A stretch of 64,000 bases of DNA from Primula veris. Its lineage: Eukaryota; Streptophyta; Magnoliopsida; Ericales; Primulaceae. Where the stretch lies: assembly GCA_963682055.1 (NCBI GenBank), contig OY821749.1, positions 3,274,336 through 3,338,335 of the forward strand, written 5' to 3'. The notes beneath the pieces are model-generated. The model saw only the letters and a program-made list of their open reading frames with translations, was not told the DNA's origin and did not search any database. The first letter of the stretch is position 1. Each line of letters opens with the position of its first letter. A program made the translations under genes and the position numbers. Below, one piece after another: positions 21,545-34,800 of this stretch.

Positions 21545-24500
21545 ATGGTGTTTTCTAATATGTCAGGTATATCAGTTTCTTTTTTTCCATTATGTGCTAA
21601 TGTTTGTCAAAATACTATTAATACAATTAAGGTTGATAGTATAATGAATAATGATATGTGGATAATTGATAGTGCGGCAAAGGAGCATATGGTTAATACT
21701 CTAAAGCATTTTGATAATTTTAGAGAAATATATTCACATGTTAATTTACGTAATGGGCAAAAGGTTGTGGTAACTCATATAGGAACTGTAGTTTTTAAAA
21801 ATAATATTGTCTTATACAATGTTCTGTGTGTGCCTACTTTTGGTTTTAATTTGGTAGCTGTTAGTAAGTTAGCCAATGATTCTCGTTTATCTGTAGTTTT
21901 TGATTGACAAGGTTTTTATATTCAGGACCGGGCCTCTTTGATGATGATTGGTAGTGCAAAGGCAAGGAATGATTTGTATGTTTTCCAGAGAAATGGGGTG
22001 TCTAAATCTTTCAGTTGTAATAGTTCTGTTTTCAATAATAAGCCATAAATTTGGCATTGTAGGTTAGGACATCCTTTTATCCATGTACTTAGTTTGATTT
22101 CTGATGATGTAAATATCAAGTTTAGTGTTCTAAGTTCAAAACCTTGTGATGTTTGTCATTTAGCTAAACACCATAAACTTAAATTTCCTGTAAAAAAATT
22201 CTAATACAAATCATGCTTTTGAGCTTATTCACTGTGATTTTTGGGGGTCTTATTCTGTTTCCACTTATAATAATTTCAATTACTTTCTTACAATAGTTGA
22301 TGATTATATTAAATACACTTGGATTTTCCTGTTAAAGAATAAGTTTGACACTGTAAATATTTTTCCTCAGTTTTATAGAATGGTGGAAAATCAATTTAAT
22401 GTTAAAACAAAGATAATAAGAAGTGATAATGGTACCGAGTTTAATCTTTTAGATTTTTATACTAAGAATGGTATTATTCATCAAACAAGTTGTATGAACA
22501 CTCCACAACAGAATGGAGTTGTAGAAAGAAAACATCAACATTTATTAAATGTAGTAAGAGCTCTTATATTTCAATCAAATCTATCTTTAAAATTTTGGGG
22601 AGAGTGTATATATTTAACACCTGCTTATCTCATTAATAGAACTACAACCACTCTTCTAGCTAATAAAAGTCCTTATCAATTATTATATGATAGGAAACCT
22701 ACTTATAATCATCTCAGAGTTATTGGTTGTATTTGCTATGCTAGTACTTTAAGTAGAAACAGGACAAAGTTTGATGCTAGAGGTAGAAATTGTGTCTTAC
22801 TTGGTTATGCCACAAGTACCAAAGGTTACAAACTGTATGATTTAGTTATATATGAGATTTTTATTTTTTATGAAGAATTTTTTCCATTTCAGCAAAAAGG
22901 TGATACTTGTGTTTCACCACACTTACATATTGATAACCTACAATGTGTAAATAGTCCTCTAACCATTGATAGTTTTAAAGATGATCTTTTCAAGGATGAT
23001 ACTTTTGATGTTAATGACAAAGTTAATCATTCTCCTAATTTTGATGTCATCAAGAAAGTTTTATTGTAGGTTATTCTACTATTGGTAGAAAGTCTACAAG
23101 AATTACAAAGGCACCCAGGTATTTACATGATTTTCATTGTTCTACTAATAATGTTGAGTTTCCTACTAACAACATGATGCATGTTCATGCTTTATCTTCC
23201 TGACTTACCTATAATAATGTTTCTCAGTCTTATAAGTCTTTTTGTATGTTGGTTTCCTCTGTTAGTGAACCAAGAACTTATAAACATGCTAGTACTGACC
23301 CTTTTTGGATAGAAGTTATAAAAGCTGAAATAAAATTTTTAGAAGTTAATAACACTTGTTTTTTAACTAAATTAACACATGGTAAACAAACAATAGGGTG
23401 TAAGTGGGTTTATAAGATTAAAAATTAGGCATATGGTTCTATAGAAAGATACAAAGTTAGGTTAGTGGCAAAAGGTTATACACAGTTAGAACGCATTGAT
23501 TATGAAGCCACTTTTTCACCTGTAACCAAAATGACAATAGTGAGATGTTTTTTTAGTAATTGCACCATCTCAAAAATGGTTTTTGGCTCAACTAGATGTG
23601 AATAATGATTTTTTTCATGGTGAATTGGATGAAAAAGTATATATAACACCACCACTAGGTTTTTTTACAAAAAGATGAAACTTTAGTTTGCAAACTGCAA
23701 AAATATTTATATGGTTTAAAACAAACTTATAGACGGTGGTTTTCAAAATTACATAATGCTTTAGTAATGTTTTGTTTTACTCAGTCTGTTGCTGATTATT
23801 CTTTGTTTACTATTACTAAAAATGACCATTTTTTAGTACTTTTAGTTTACGTAGATGACATTGTTCTTGGGAGTACTTGTTCTGAGTTGATTAATGAGTT
23901 CAAAACTTTTCTTAATACACATTTCCAGTTAAAAGATTTAGGTCCTTTGATGTTTTTTCTAGAATTAGAAGTAGCTAGAAGAGAGAAGTGAATACATGTT
24001 TGCCAAAGGAAATATGTCTTAGAAATATTGGCAGATACAAAACTTTTAGCATCAAAACCATCAAATTTTCCAATGGACACTAAACATATGTTTACATGTT
24101 CTGATAATGATTTGTTTGAAGATATTACTTTATACGGAAGATTGGTGGGAAAGTTGCTTTACTTAACCATTACAAGACCTGATATTTTCTTACTCTGTTC
24201 ATGTTTAAGTCAGTTCTTAGCTAATCCAAGTAAAACGCATTATACAGCAGCTTTGAGGGTTCTGAGGTATGGCAAGAAATCACCAGCTCAAGGTATTTTA
24301 TTCTCCTCTGCTTCTCTTTTGTTTTTAAAAGCTTTTAGTGATTCTGATTGGGTAGGATGTGTTGATTCTAGGAGGCCAGTAACTGGATTAAGTATTTTCT
24401 TAGGAAAGTCTTTGATTTCTTGGAAAAGTAATAAACAAAATGTTGTATCTAGAAGTAGTGCTGAGGCTGAGTATAGAGCTCTTGCTGTTACCAGTTCTGA

Positions 24501-24804
24501 AATAATGTGGTTACTTCATTTAATTAAAGATTTAGGTATTAAACATTATAAATCAGTAGCTTTATTTACAGATAGTAAAAGTGCACTTGCTTTACTTTAT
24601 AACCATGTTAATCATGAAAGAACAAAGCATATTGAGGTTGATTGTCATTTTATCAGAGATTTGTTACTTAAAAATGTTATGCATTTTTTACATGTTCATA
24701 CTAATGACAATGTTGCAGACCTTTTTACCAAGGCATTGGGTGCATCTCAATTTGAGCATTTACTTGTCAAGATGGGAGTGTTAACTCTTCACTCTCCATC
24801 TTGA
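21545..24804 (+). pseudogene. Copia-2 pol: protease, integrase, RT, RNase H (broken)
   Basis: Protease is recognisable at ~21657 as WIIDSAAKEHM, where DSGA would be expected, so the active-site glycine is changed to alanine. A GAG-pre-integrase zinc region (WHCRLGH ... CDVCHLAKHH) follows near 22050-22190. The integrase core has IRSDNGTEF and TPQQNGVVERKHQH at 22380-22560. RT covers ~23246-23991 (TIGCKWVYKIK ... VYVDDIVLGS), and RNase H/C-terminal domain 24028-24804 (SDSDWVGC, SAEAEYRA, DSKSALAL, NVADLFTKAL). Several stops and shifts interrupt it. Confidence 0.93.
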
Positions 24805-24812
24805 GGGGAGCA
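24803..24812 (+). other. Copia-2 polypurine tract
   Basis: GAGGGGAG directly precedes the 3' LTR. The same layout (GAGAGGGCA then LTR) is seen in Copia-4. Confidence 0.8.
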
Positions 24813-25116
24813 TAATAAGTATATCTATTATACATAAGAGTAATTAGGTTTGTTTCTGAATATTCAGTATTAATTCAGTAATATTTTGTATTCATTGATA
24901 GGTTTAAGAACTTTTGTAAAATACTGTTGATGATGTTTTTTAAGTCACATGACCTATTTGAAAACTCTGTAAACTGTATATATACCCAGCTATTGCGAGA
25001 ATACTGGGATAATTTCATTCTTAATAAAAGTTTTTTTTTTATTTTCTCTCTATCGATCGTGATCAAATACTGATCAAATATAAAAATCACCGGAACGTGA
25101 TTTATACGTTTCTACA
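24813..25116 (+). repeat. Copia-2 3' LTR, 304 bp
   Basis: It starts TAATAAGTATATC and ends TTTCTACA, followed by the TCATA target duplication. It is diverged from the 5' LTR by roughly 15-18 substitutions and a few indels. Confidence 0.92.
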
Positions 25117-25121
25117 TCATA

Positions 25122-26412
25122 AGACCAAAAGGGAAGGTGAGAAACCTGATGAGATAGCGTTGTTGAGTTACTATAACATATGATATACATGTACGTATCG
25201 ACAGAAATATAAATGGCGTCCGAAAAATTGTAGTGAAGATATAGTTATTTTAAAAACATTTTATTCAAGTGAGATCCAATGGAGATAAGATTTTTTTCGA
25301 CGGTGTTTCTTCTGAAGCTACGTAGGTAGGCATCATATTTATTAAAAAAAACACAATACTTTTACACTTATTAATAAGTACATTTGTTAAAGAAAAAATC
25401 TAACATATCTCAAAAAGTTACAAAGAAAATACAATAAGAACTCATACAGTAATAGGGAGAACAATGAAACAAACAAAGTGAAAACAAAACTCAAATAAAT
25501 AATAAAAAGATAAAAAGAATGAACAAATTTTTAAAAAGTTTCAAAGGTAACAAAATTTACCAAATTTAAAAATTGAGCACAAATGACCACTCATGATCGA
25601 ACAGACAAAAGATCATACATAATCAAAAGGATCTGGCAGACACAACACACGATCACAAATGATTCGACGGACACAATATCATATAGAAATGGTTGGCCAT
25701 TTGATCACATGGGACAAAAGATCATATAGACATAATATTACACAGGAATAGGCAAGGGATCACATAAGATTACACAGTTCGACGACTTCATGTCCTCCTT
25801 TAACATGTTCTTCTCATTGTCCAGCGAGATCACATGTATAAGGTTTTCAGCTCCAACACCGTTCCTATAGTGAAGAGAGAAAGATTTGCCAGCTCATTTG
25901 CAGTGGCGTCGTATGGTTGGAAATGAGATGAGTCGTCCGTGAATAAGTTCACTTCGGCTCGGTTAATGTTCTTTGTTCATTTATAAACAAACTTGATAAT
26001 GAAAAAAACAACAACGTCCGTCTATTAAGTGATATATATATATATGAATACTATTTGTAAAGTTTGATAAATTTAAAAACTAAAATTATTAATGATGTAA
26101 CAAAAAGTAGTATTACTACAAAAAATAATAAATTTAACATACTGCTATAATATAAATGATGTTTTTATATTATTTCAAACTTATTAAGTTAATTTATATC
26201 ATCATACTATAAATACAATCACCGATTTTATTCTAAATTGCTCCACTCGTTAAATTAATCATTATACGTATGTAAAAAAGAATTTACGCACTACTAGAAT
26301 ATGTAAACTTAAAACTAAAAAAAATTTGTGTTATAATGTCAAATAAATTAGTTAACTAACTTTTTATCTGTAGACAACTTATCATAGTAAAAGTATAATA
26401 ATATATGATAAA
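25122..26412. other. Spacer with a degenerate GATCACA-type repeat (25575-25790)
   Basis: No gene is visible. The inner part repeats words such as AAAGATCATA, GATCACA and GACACAA, as at 431-700. A short (TA)n run lies near 26030-26045. Confidence 0.4.
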
Positions 26413-26417
26413 ATATT

Positions 26418-28390
26418 TGAAACAACCTTCGTCTTAGTTTTAAGTGCAGTTACGCTTGTTAGTTAAACTTCAGTTATAACTTGAGTTGTGATTGAGACCA
26501 GAATCAATATTAAACTGTAAATAAATGAACACCACAGTTTAATTACGAAATTCGACTTTAGTGTCTACGTATTCGGGGCACTCGTCCAGTTATATATTGA
26601 TATTGTAAGAAACAATGAATATAATTGAGTCTTACAATACTAAGGTTTACTCACGTATTTGCTTATCTAATCATGTCTACTTTATCAACTATCAATCTCT
26701 CTAATATCTGGTCATATGTAGTGATTCTCTCAAAATGTATAGATCACCAATCTCTCTCTTACTCTTTCTAAGTTTTTGTCTTAATATTGTTGGTAATATG
26801 GTAATATTTCGAACCGGTTTTATCCAATTTGGGGGACCGGTTTAAACATGTTAATCACCACAAAACGGATCATGGTTGGTACCAAATCAAAGTATGTTGT
26901 ATGGGCTTCAAAACGGTACGTCACACGTCCAAAATCGATAACCAATGTGAAAAATATTTGCCTTCAAAATGAGAGTCATGCACCATTCCGGATAGAACTT
27001 ACTTAAGTTCACTTTTACAATTGTGGGAGAAACGCTTATCCCATATCGATGGGAAAATCGGATTTTAATGGTTTATTAACCATCCCCATGAACTAAGTGC
27101 TTGGTGCTTGGGGCTCCAAGCTTTTTGCACGCGGTTGAGTTGAGTCTTGCTCGAGTCCTGTCTTGGGATTGACCCTTGACCTTGTGTCGCTGGTCGTGAA
27201 GCCGACCATGACCCGCGACACACCCGCAACCCGTGACATGTGGCACGTGGCCGTGGTCGTGACAAGGCGCATTGCGGTGTGGTATGCTATACACGCAAGC
27301 ACGTGTTCCCGATGCACATAATCTTTTTTACTATGCATATGCTATTCTTGAAACACCATATAATTTTATCTAATTGTAACAATACCAACAGTTGCGTTTT
27401 TTCGCTTTTTGACCCCTCATAGTTTGAAACTGTCCCGATTCAGTTCCCTGTTTCTAAAGAGTCGTGTCTTTTCACTTCGTACCATTTCGTTTACTATATA
27501 AGGCCCCCTACCTCTTCGTTTTAATTCATTCCTTTTCTACATATTCAATATATCAGAATACTTTCTCTCTCCGTAATTTATTTCGTTAAACATAAGAAAT
27601 TCTTTCCGTTTTCTGCTTCGTTAATAAGAAGCGTGCTTCTGCTATCTTATTTCAAGAAAGTCGCTTTATCTAAGGAGATCAGCGTCCGAATCCTTAGAAG
27701 CCAAGACGGTAGCGGACGAACAAGAAAGGAACACACTTTCGTTAACCATTTATTCGTTTATGTTTTAATTATTAGAGCAACATATAGGGTTGATTTCTGT
27801 ATCGTTTATACAAACACGTTATGTTATAATTTATGTTAATAATTATTTATTGAACCACATTGTATCGTTTTACTGTCTGGAACATTTTTTGTTTGGTTTG
27901 ATTTCTATTATATTTAGGCACAACTTCCAACAAATAATAATAAAAGAGCTAATAAGTTTAACCTAGTCTATCCGTTTATATAGACACGGTTACAACCAAA
28001 TATCAATCAAATCTAATCATATATTCTGACTTCTATATCTTCACCGAATAAGATTTGCTTGAATTGGATTGTATATTTTCTTGTTGACTTGTTATAAGGC
28101 TGAATCTTGTACATGGTAACTTCACGCTTTAGGCTCCAAGAAAGATTTTCTCATTGTCAAAATTTCCAATCTTGTTTCCACGCCTTTAGCTCCAAGCGAG
28201 ATTTGTCTGAATTCATTCCATCTTTACAGATTCAGTCTTTTACAAATTCATTCTTGATTCTGAATAAATCTTCAAGCCAACCGCCTTTCAAACCTCAACA
28301 TGTTTACTGCATAAACTTAACACACGTTTAATAGCACTTTTATATGCACACAAACAATTAAAGGAAACAATGAGTAAACTAGACCTAACA
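26418..28390 (-). repeat. Solo LTR of the Copia-3 family, interrupted by a second solo LTR; TSD ATATT
   Basis: On the minus strand it begins TGTTAGGTCTAG at 28390 and ends GTTTCA at 26418. The 5-bp flanks are ATATT on both sides (26413-26417, 28391-28395). Without the nested 1145-bp LTR and its duplication it is about 823 bp, matching the ~809-bp Copia-3 LTR. Shared blocks include ACACGTTTGTTAAG-like, ATTGTAAG...ACAATATCAAT, TTCGTAATTAAAC and AGTTATAACTGAA. There is no internal region, so it arose by LTR-LTR recombination. Diverged from the 41.7-kb copy. Confidence 0.82.
26788..27932 (+). repeat. Solo LTR of an unidentified family, nested, 1145 bp
   Basis: The ends are TGTTGG...CCAACA, a typical LTR inverted terminus. 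The flanking 5 bp are AATAT (left) and AATAA (right), 4 of 5 matching. It interrupts a sequence otherwise continuous with the Copia-3-type LTR on both sides. A CTATATAAGG box near 27495 suggests plus orientation. Small open frames inside, such as 27065-27338 (minus), are not genes. No second copy in this window. Confidence 0.7.
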
Positions 28391-28395
28391 ATATT

Positions 28396-30703
28396 AATAT
28401 ATTCTAACGTTCATTAACAACTCGTGTTCGGCTTATCAAACGTTCAGTTCGTGGTCGTTCGTTTTTAACATGAATCGAACATCAACAAGTGTTTTACTTT
28501 ATGAACATGAAAATGAACATAGCTCCGTGTTCAACTCGTTTCGCTTTATTTTCATCTCTAAATTTAAGTGGCTGAAATGGGAACTGAGATGTAGGAAGCA
28601 TTGGTCATGTTATTTATATAGATAATTAAAGTTGAGGACAAATTAAAAAAGAAAATTCCCAACTTATTGTCCTGCATTATAAATTCGCCATTTTTAGAAA
28701 AAATGGGAAAACATATTTATATACGTCTCTTTAAAATGAGTTTTTCAAGCCTCTCCTTATAAAACAAGCATTTACTCAAGTAATTTGGCATACTACGTAA
28801 CAAATTAAATGCACTTTGGGTGGGTAAACATATAAGTGTACAATTAATTAGTAACTTCTAAAAAGGTAAAAATAGACAATAAAAAGGAAACATATACACC
28901 TCTATATGTTTTGGCTTCTCTAAACAAGTATTAATTAACTACTAAGTACAAAAATTCATGTCTTTTTGTAAACAAATCTCGACATTCGTATTTAATTGTC
29001 ATTAAACCCAATTTCATGTGAAAGTACCGTGCAGTCATATCATAATTGACCACAAACAACATGTGTAATAGCTGGTGCACTCCTACCGTTTGTAGTATGC
29101 ATACTAATGTAATTTTACACAAGTATGACATTTACAATGGGAGTTTTTATGAAGCGCTACACTAATATCACTAAAAAAAACCCAGATATTAACATTTTAG
29201 TTATAGTTTATCTTGATATTATAGTGCGTATTGCAGAAATTTAATAACAGTATATCAACAGAAACTGTTACTGAATTTTCTACAAGAAGTCATATAGTAA
29301 CAGATCAGTCGTTGCTATATTGTTATATATATATTTTTCAAATTTATATGTCGTGCACCCTGTGGATGAATTCTCTGGTAGGGTTAAGATTATTGGTTCA
29401 AATTTCTTCAAGTTTGAATTGCCAGCTTTTTGTCAGATTATCGATTTTTTCATATGTATTCGTTTTTTTTTAAAAATTAACGTACTATTTTATTTCTAAT
29501 TTGTTTGTTCAAAAAATTCTGTAAAATTTAACTTTTTATATATTTTTTGGTATTTATTAATATACTACCTTATAGACTGTCAAACAAACAATTAAACATA
29601 AAAATTATATAAAATGTTAAAATTTACAGTTTTTTTAACAAACACTTTATAAATAAATTAATACGCTGATTTAAAAAAATAAAAAATATTACAAATACAT
29701 ATAAAAAAATGAATAAGATAGTAAATTTGTTTCCTAAGATCATAGACAGGTATGCTTCTTTTTCTCATTTGAGGATACGACTTAGAAAAAAACTTTAATG
29801 TCTCTATCAACAGAATCTAACCTACACCCCTTAAAAAACACAATGTAGCTATGTACTGTAGTAAAAATGAAAACCCTAAGCTGTCTACGTGAGACATCTC
29901 CATGTGAACTTAAATCCCTTGGTTTCCAAACCCTAAAAAGCAATTAGTAACACAAAACTGATACACTAGACACACGTAAAAGAAATTTGTACACAGGTAA
30001 GCTTATATGTGAAAAAGTAGAAAAATAAATTGACTTTGTAAAATAAATAGATACACCAAAACAGGAGGAACAAATTCTGAAAGTCGTCAGGTGTAATCAT
30101 TCAGAATGATGGTCACAGACCAGGAAAGAGAAAGTTTTCCAAATTCCCATAAATAAAGTTGATGAGAATAGTAGAACAAATAAAACAAAACAATTGCCAA
30201 TTTCATTTAAAAAAAAAAAATTTTGCCAATTGGTCTACCTTTTTCTTTGACACCTTGCCGAAAAATTCCGTCTATTTAATACTCCATTGTGTATATATGT
30301 TTAACGGAGATGTGTGAGTCTCTAAAAATACTCCTATCAAGTACTATAAATTTATTTTGAAAATGCCAAAGTGTATGAACTAGATCAAAGCTTCAGTGAT
30401 GCACACTTTGGACTTTACGTTAGTACTAATTAACGGATCGGAATACTAAGAACATTTTGCGAAAATAGTAGCATTGAAGTTGAACAAACACCATTGAATA
30501 CTAGAAAAATAAATAATATATAGTCCTAAATTCGTATTTAAATGATAATTTTAGAGACAATTAATTTTTTGATCACCAAACTAAATTTATTATACTAAAA
30601 TAAGTAAAAATGGTTTTTAAAGACAATTTCATAGGAACATAACCGGACAATTTAAATTAGTCACTAAACCAGTTTAGATTATACTCTTAGTAGTTTATTT
30701 GTA
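28396..30703. other. AT-rich spacer; possible hAT-like remnant at 28407-28560
   Basis: The first 155 bp contains AACTCGTGTTCGGCTTATCA and ends TTTTCATCTCTA, resembling plant hAT MITE ends, but only one end is convincing. The rest is AT-rich with no coding signal. Confidence 0.35.
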
Positions 30704-30711
30704 GGTATTAC

Positions 30712-31473
30712 TAAGGGTGGGCAAAAAACTGGATCAAACCGTCCCAAACCGCAACCCAAACCAACCCGCCACGGGTTAGGTTGTCTTGGGTTGAACTTTT
30801 TAAAATATCAACACAAACCAAACCGCACCATATTTATTATAAACGGGTTGGTTCGCGTTAAAATTTTCAAACCGCGGGCCAAACTGTCGAATCGCAAAAA
30901 ATATAAATTAGTTAAATATACATATGAATGATTAAATATACATATGAATAATCAAATATACATAATAAACCATTTAACCCCAATAAATTGTGATCGATCA
31001 AGCACATAAGATTTTATAAGATTTCAGTTTACACCATTTTTTTAATTTACAAGTTTAAGTTGTTTGGCTATTTTATGTTGCATGTTTAATTTTTTATTTC
31101 TCGTTTCGATTTTATTTTAGCGGCATAATAAACATGAATAAAAAATGTTATGTCAAACTATTAGTATTGTGCATGTATTATGCAACTATTCTTTAGTTTG
31201 TGAATGTTTAACTTTGAAGTTTTTTACTTTTATTTTTTCGAATTTCATTTTTCTATTTTTGGGTTGAATTTGCATTTTTTTTAAATTTAAATACCAAAAT
31301 GAACAAAACGCGAGCACAACCCGCACTCAAACCGCTTAAAATGAATTAAGTTAAGTTAGATTGAAATTTAAAATTTTACCAAACCGTATCAAACTGAACT
31401 GTTCATTTTTTACATGATTTGATTTTATTTGGATTGAACTCAACCCGCACCAAACCGAACTGTGCCCACCCTA
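30712..31473. mobile_element. hAT-type non-autonomous element, ~762 bp
   Basis: The terminal inverted repeats are TAAGGGTGGGCA (left) and, reverse-complemented, TAGGGTGGGCA (right), followed on both sides by AACCG-rich subterminal words in opposite orientation. Flanks GGTATTAC (30704-30711) and AGTATTAC (31474-31481) match at 7 of 8. TAGGGGTGGGCA-type ends with 8-bp duplications are characteristic of plant hAT MITEs. No transposase is encoded. Confidence 0.82.
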
Positions 31474-31534
31474 AGTATTACACGTGGTTACCCATCACAT
31501 CATAAGTCGTCCCTCTATCTCTATCTATAACCCA

Positions 31535-31830
31535 AAATCCTAAATGTCAAAAGTCAAACGTTCAATCCTTCGCCGAGTGTTTGGGGTGGGAGAGCCACCA
31601 CGACTCCTTCAGCCCTCAGGCTGCCTTTCCTTCCCCCACCGCATTTCCTCTTTATGCTCATTCCCATATTCGTTTGTCTTCTATCCTCCTCGTCCCCATC
31701 TCTCTTGTCTCGTTTATGTGAAAAGTATACATCTACTCCATTGGAGGACGGGTCAGATCTCGGGCCAGTTCGTTTGACAAATTCTCGTAATCCCGTTTCC
31801 CTCTTCTATTCTAACCAAATAAGTGATCCA
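31535..31830 (+). repeat. Dispersed repeat, copy B
   Basis: This is the plus-strand counterpart of 100-430 (minus). The CT-rich central part gives an open frame (31544-31777) with no recognisable domain. It begins only ~60 bp after the hAT element. Nature unknown. Confidence 0.5.
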
Positions 31831-31849
31831 AGAATTATTAGTTAGGTAT

Positions 31850-34800
31850 ACTCAATGAGGGGTTGGGGGAATTTAGGACAAGCCATAGGGTATTACTTTT
31901 AGCTAATAAAAAAGACAGACATAATGAAAACGGGTGAGTGATAAAGAGATAAAGAGAGAGAAAGAGGACGTAAAGAGTGGATGGGGTTATAGATATAGTG
32001 ATTGAAGTGCTCATGGTTGCATGTGACATGGTCAAGAGGAGAAGTGGAGGAGAGAAATCTATATTCTTGATTCCTGAAAACCTGAAAAATAAATAACCAT
32101 TTTATTAGTTCCTGTTAGCTTTCGTTAGCCTATTTGCTGTATTGGTGTTTCTGGAAAAAAATAGTTTATCATGTTTGTTTTTTTGTAATATTGTTTTAAA
32201 AGTACTAATTCATTTTGTAGTTTTTCTTAAAAAATGCATATGATTCATCAATCTATTATATTATAGTTTTGGTTAAGTTTTCTTTTGGTTTATTTATAAT
32301 ATTTTTTATTTTCGAAGAATACCATTACATATATATCTCATATAGTACAGTCTCTCTCTTTTAGTGTCGAATATTTTAAACGAAATGAAACTCTTGTTTT
32401 ATTTTGAAATTAAATGAAACTCTTGTAGGTACCATAGGAATATTGTTTCTATAAAATTTCATCCATCGTCTCTATAAAACGGGTACTAAAACCAAACCAA
32501 TTGAAATTTTGGTTACTAAAAGTTTTGGATACTGACTTTTTCAATGCGGGAATTGTATATAAATTTGCAAGCCAAGCTAGTTGGGTCTGTTATCGAATCG
32601 TGATATCCTAAAAATTTGGTACCGAACGAAGTAACCCCTGTTAAAAACTATTCCAATCTGTTAACTTAGATGACTGATATCTACACCTACCGATGGGGTT
32701 CAAATCCTCTACGTTATTATAGATTTGCAAAGGGATCTGTTTTCAACTTTGCGTGTCGTTTTTTTAATGAGCAATTATCAATGTAGTCTTTCTGTTTCTA
32801 GAAATAATTTTCTTAATCTTGCAAAAACTTATCTTCGAATTGAAAATATTATTGTTGAATGGGAATAATAAATAAATAACGACATACATTTAGTTCCTGT
32901 ACCGAATGAAACAGAACGAAGAAATATTTTATTTTGATTTATTTGAGACGTATATTTGGTAGCGCTAGTGAAATCTATAAATAATGAAATTACTTCAAAC
33001 GGAGTAATATTTTAATATACACAACAATAAAATTCTAAAAAAATTTAAGATCATGAAAAAGACAAAATCCCCTTCTCTTCCACTTTACCCTCGTTAATCT
33101 TGGAAATGACCGACGAAGACATTTACTTCTACTCTAATTACTAGCCATAGCTGTCACACCCCAACAATTTCTCAAAAGCTGAAACGCAGGGTAATAATAC
33201 TTCATTATTATGTTCATGTTTTCTAATAAGTCCGTTTCTACTAGTTCTGATTTTATCCGTGATATCATAATAATTAATAATCCATATTCCCAATGCTATA
33301 TTTTTTTTAATCAGAATAATATATTTATATCCTTACAGCTTAAGTATTTAAAAGATTGTTTGCAATAGCAAAAGGCGTTGTCCTTCAGACAAACAAAAGA
33401 ACTTTCCAATTTATTTAAGTTGTAAATATGAATGTATTATGATTATTGTTCTTGTTTTTGTAATGCTTGAAATCTAGGTCTATCGTTCTTAAAATGAGGC
33501 GCTTTTTTTGATGGACCATTTTTTAGCCTTCGGGCATTGATCGTGTATTTTCACAAATAAGGTCAATATACTCGCTTAATTTTTAAAAAAAATAAAAAAA
33601 ATATGCACTTTGCTTACGAGCCTCTATTCAGATTTGACTCATTTTATTAGCAACCATAGGTAAAGACTAAACTAAAGGCCAACATGTCATCAATTAACAA
33701 GATTAGACGTTTGCTTATTCAAAAAAAAAAAAAAAACAAGAAGATCAGACGTTATCTTATCATGTGTTAATCAACTCTACATGTATATTATTTATTATTA
33801 ATTTTTCTACCTTTCCGTTTTCGTTTAGTTTCTGGCTTACATTTTCTTACCGGAAATATATGTTTGAGACACACCTATTTTAATCAGAGAGTCTTCTTCA
33901 CACACATCTCTTTTTTCTCAGAATTAAGCAAAAACTCAACTTTTGTAACAATTTTTTTAGTTGAAATTTACACTTTTAGTCTCTCTCTGATGGTAATAGA
34001 CACGTATATATTCGCTCCTCCATCAATTGTTGGGATACATTAAAGCACAATGCCATAACAAATTAATTACTGGCACATAGTGTCCCTTTTTATATTCTAA
34101 GTTTAATAGATCGACCGGATCATGCTCTCACCACATAAATCTATTTTTATAAATAGAATTAAATAAAAAAATAAGTCCCACATCAATCTCGCAACTCACT
34201 CTTTATAAATAAAGAAATTAATTTAAACGCTTTATATTAAGAGAGTATCATTCATACTCACCAAAATAAAGTAACATTGTCACTTTAAATTTTAACTCTA
34301 TTAATAATAAAAATAATTTTTATAGAGGGTTTATAAAATAGTTTGAAATTTGACAAATAATATAAATGGATACTCAAAATCTAAAATATAATTTTATACA
34401 CAAATTTAAAGAGTTTATTAAATATATTGATTCCGATACTCTTACCCTCATCAAATGTACTAAAACGATTCATAACTCTGGAACTACATTATTCCATAAT
34501 TAAGAGCCATGTACAGCTTCTCTCCAAAATTTGAAATACCTACCACAACTTCTTACAAATAATGATAAAATAAATTATACTGTAGATGCTTTCAATAATA
34601 CATGGCACAGTTGAACAGCTATTGGCTACTTGATTATGTCAACATCATCTGCAAGAAATTGCTAAATTTGAAGAATTAATAGACATAATTTTTAATTCAG
34701 CATTTCAAACTTCTCGGAATTTTTATTTTCTATGCAATTTTTAATAACGCATCAAATTAGCCATAGATTCAACGTTTGTATTCTATTTTGATAAGTTAAA

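Larger units (their letters stand above)
14919..25116 (+). mobile_element. Copia-2: old Ty1/copia LTR retrotransposon with a nested element
   Basis: LTRs at 14919-15230 and 24813-25116 enclose a primer-binding site, gag, protease, integrase, reverse transcriptase, RNase H and a polypurine tract in copia order (integrase before RT). Target duplication TCATA is present at 14914-14918 and 25117-25121. The LTRs differ by roughly 5-6% plus several indels, and the reading frame has many stops and shifts, so the element is old and inactive. Without the nested 4748-bp element and its duplicated 5 bp it would be about 5.4 kb, normal for copia. The LTR ends are TA...CA, not TG...CA. Confidence 0.95.

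Noticed and set aside
27065..27422. Several overlapping 60-81-aa frames on both strands
   Set aside because: They lie in the nested solo LTR, are GC-richer but unrelated to any domain, and overlap each other in three phases.
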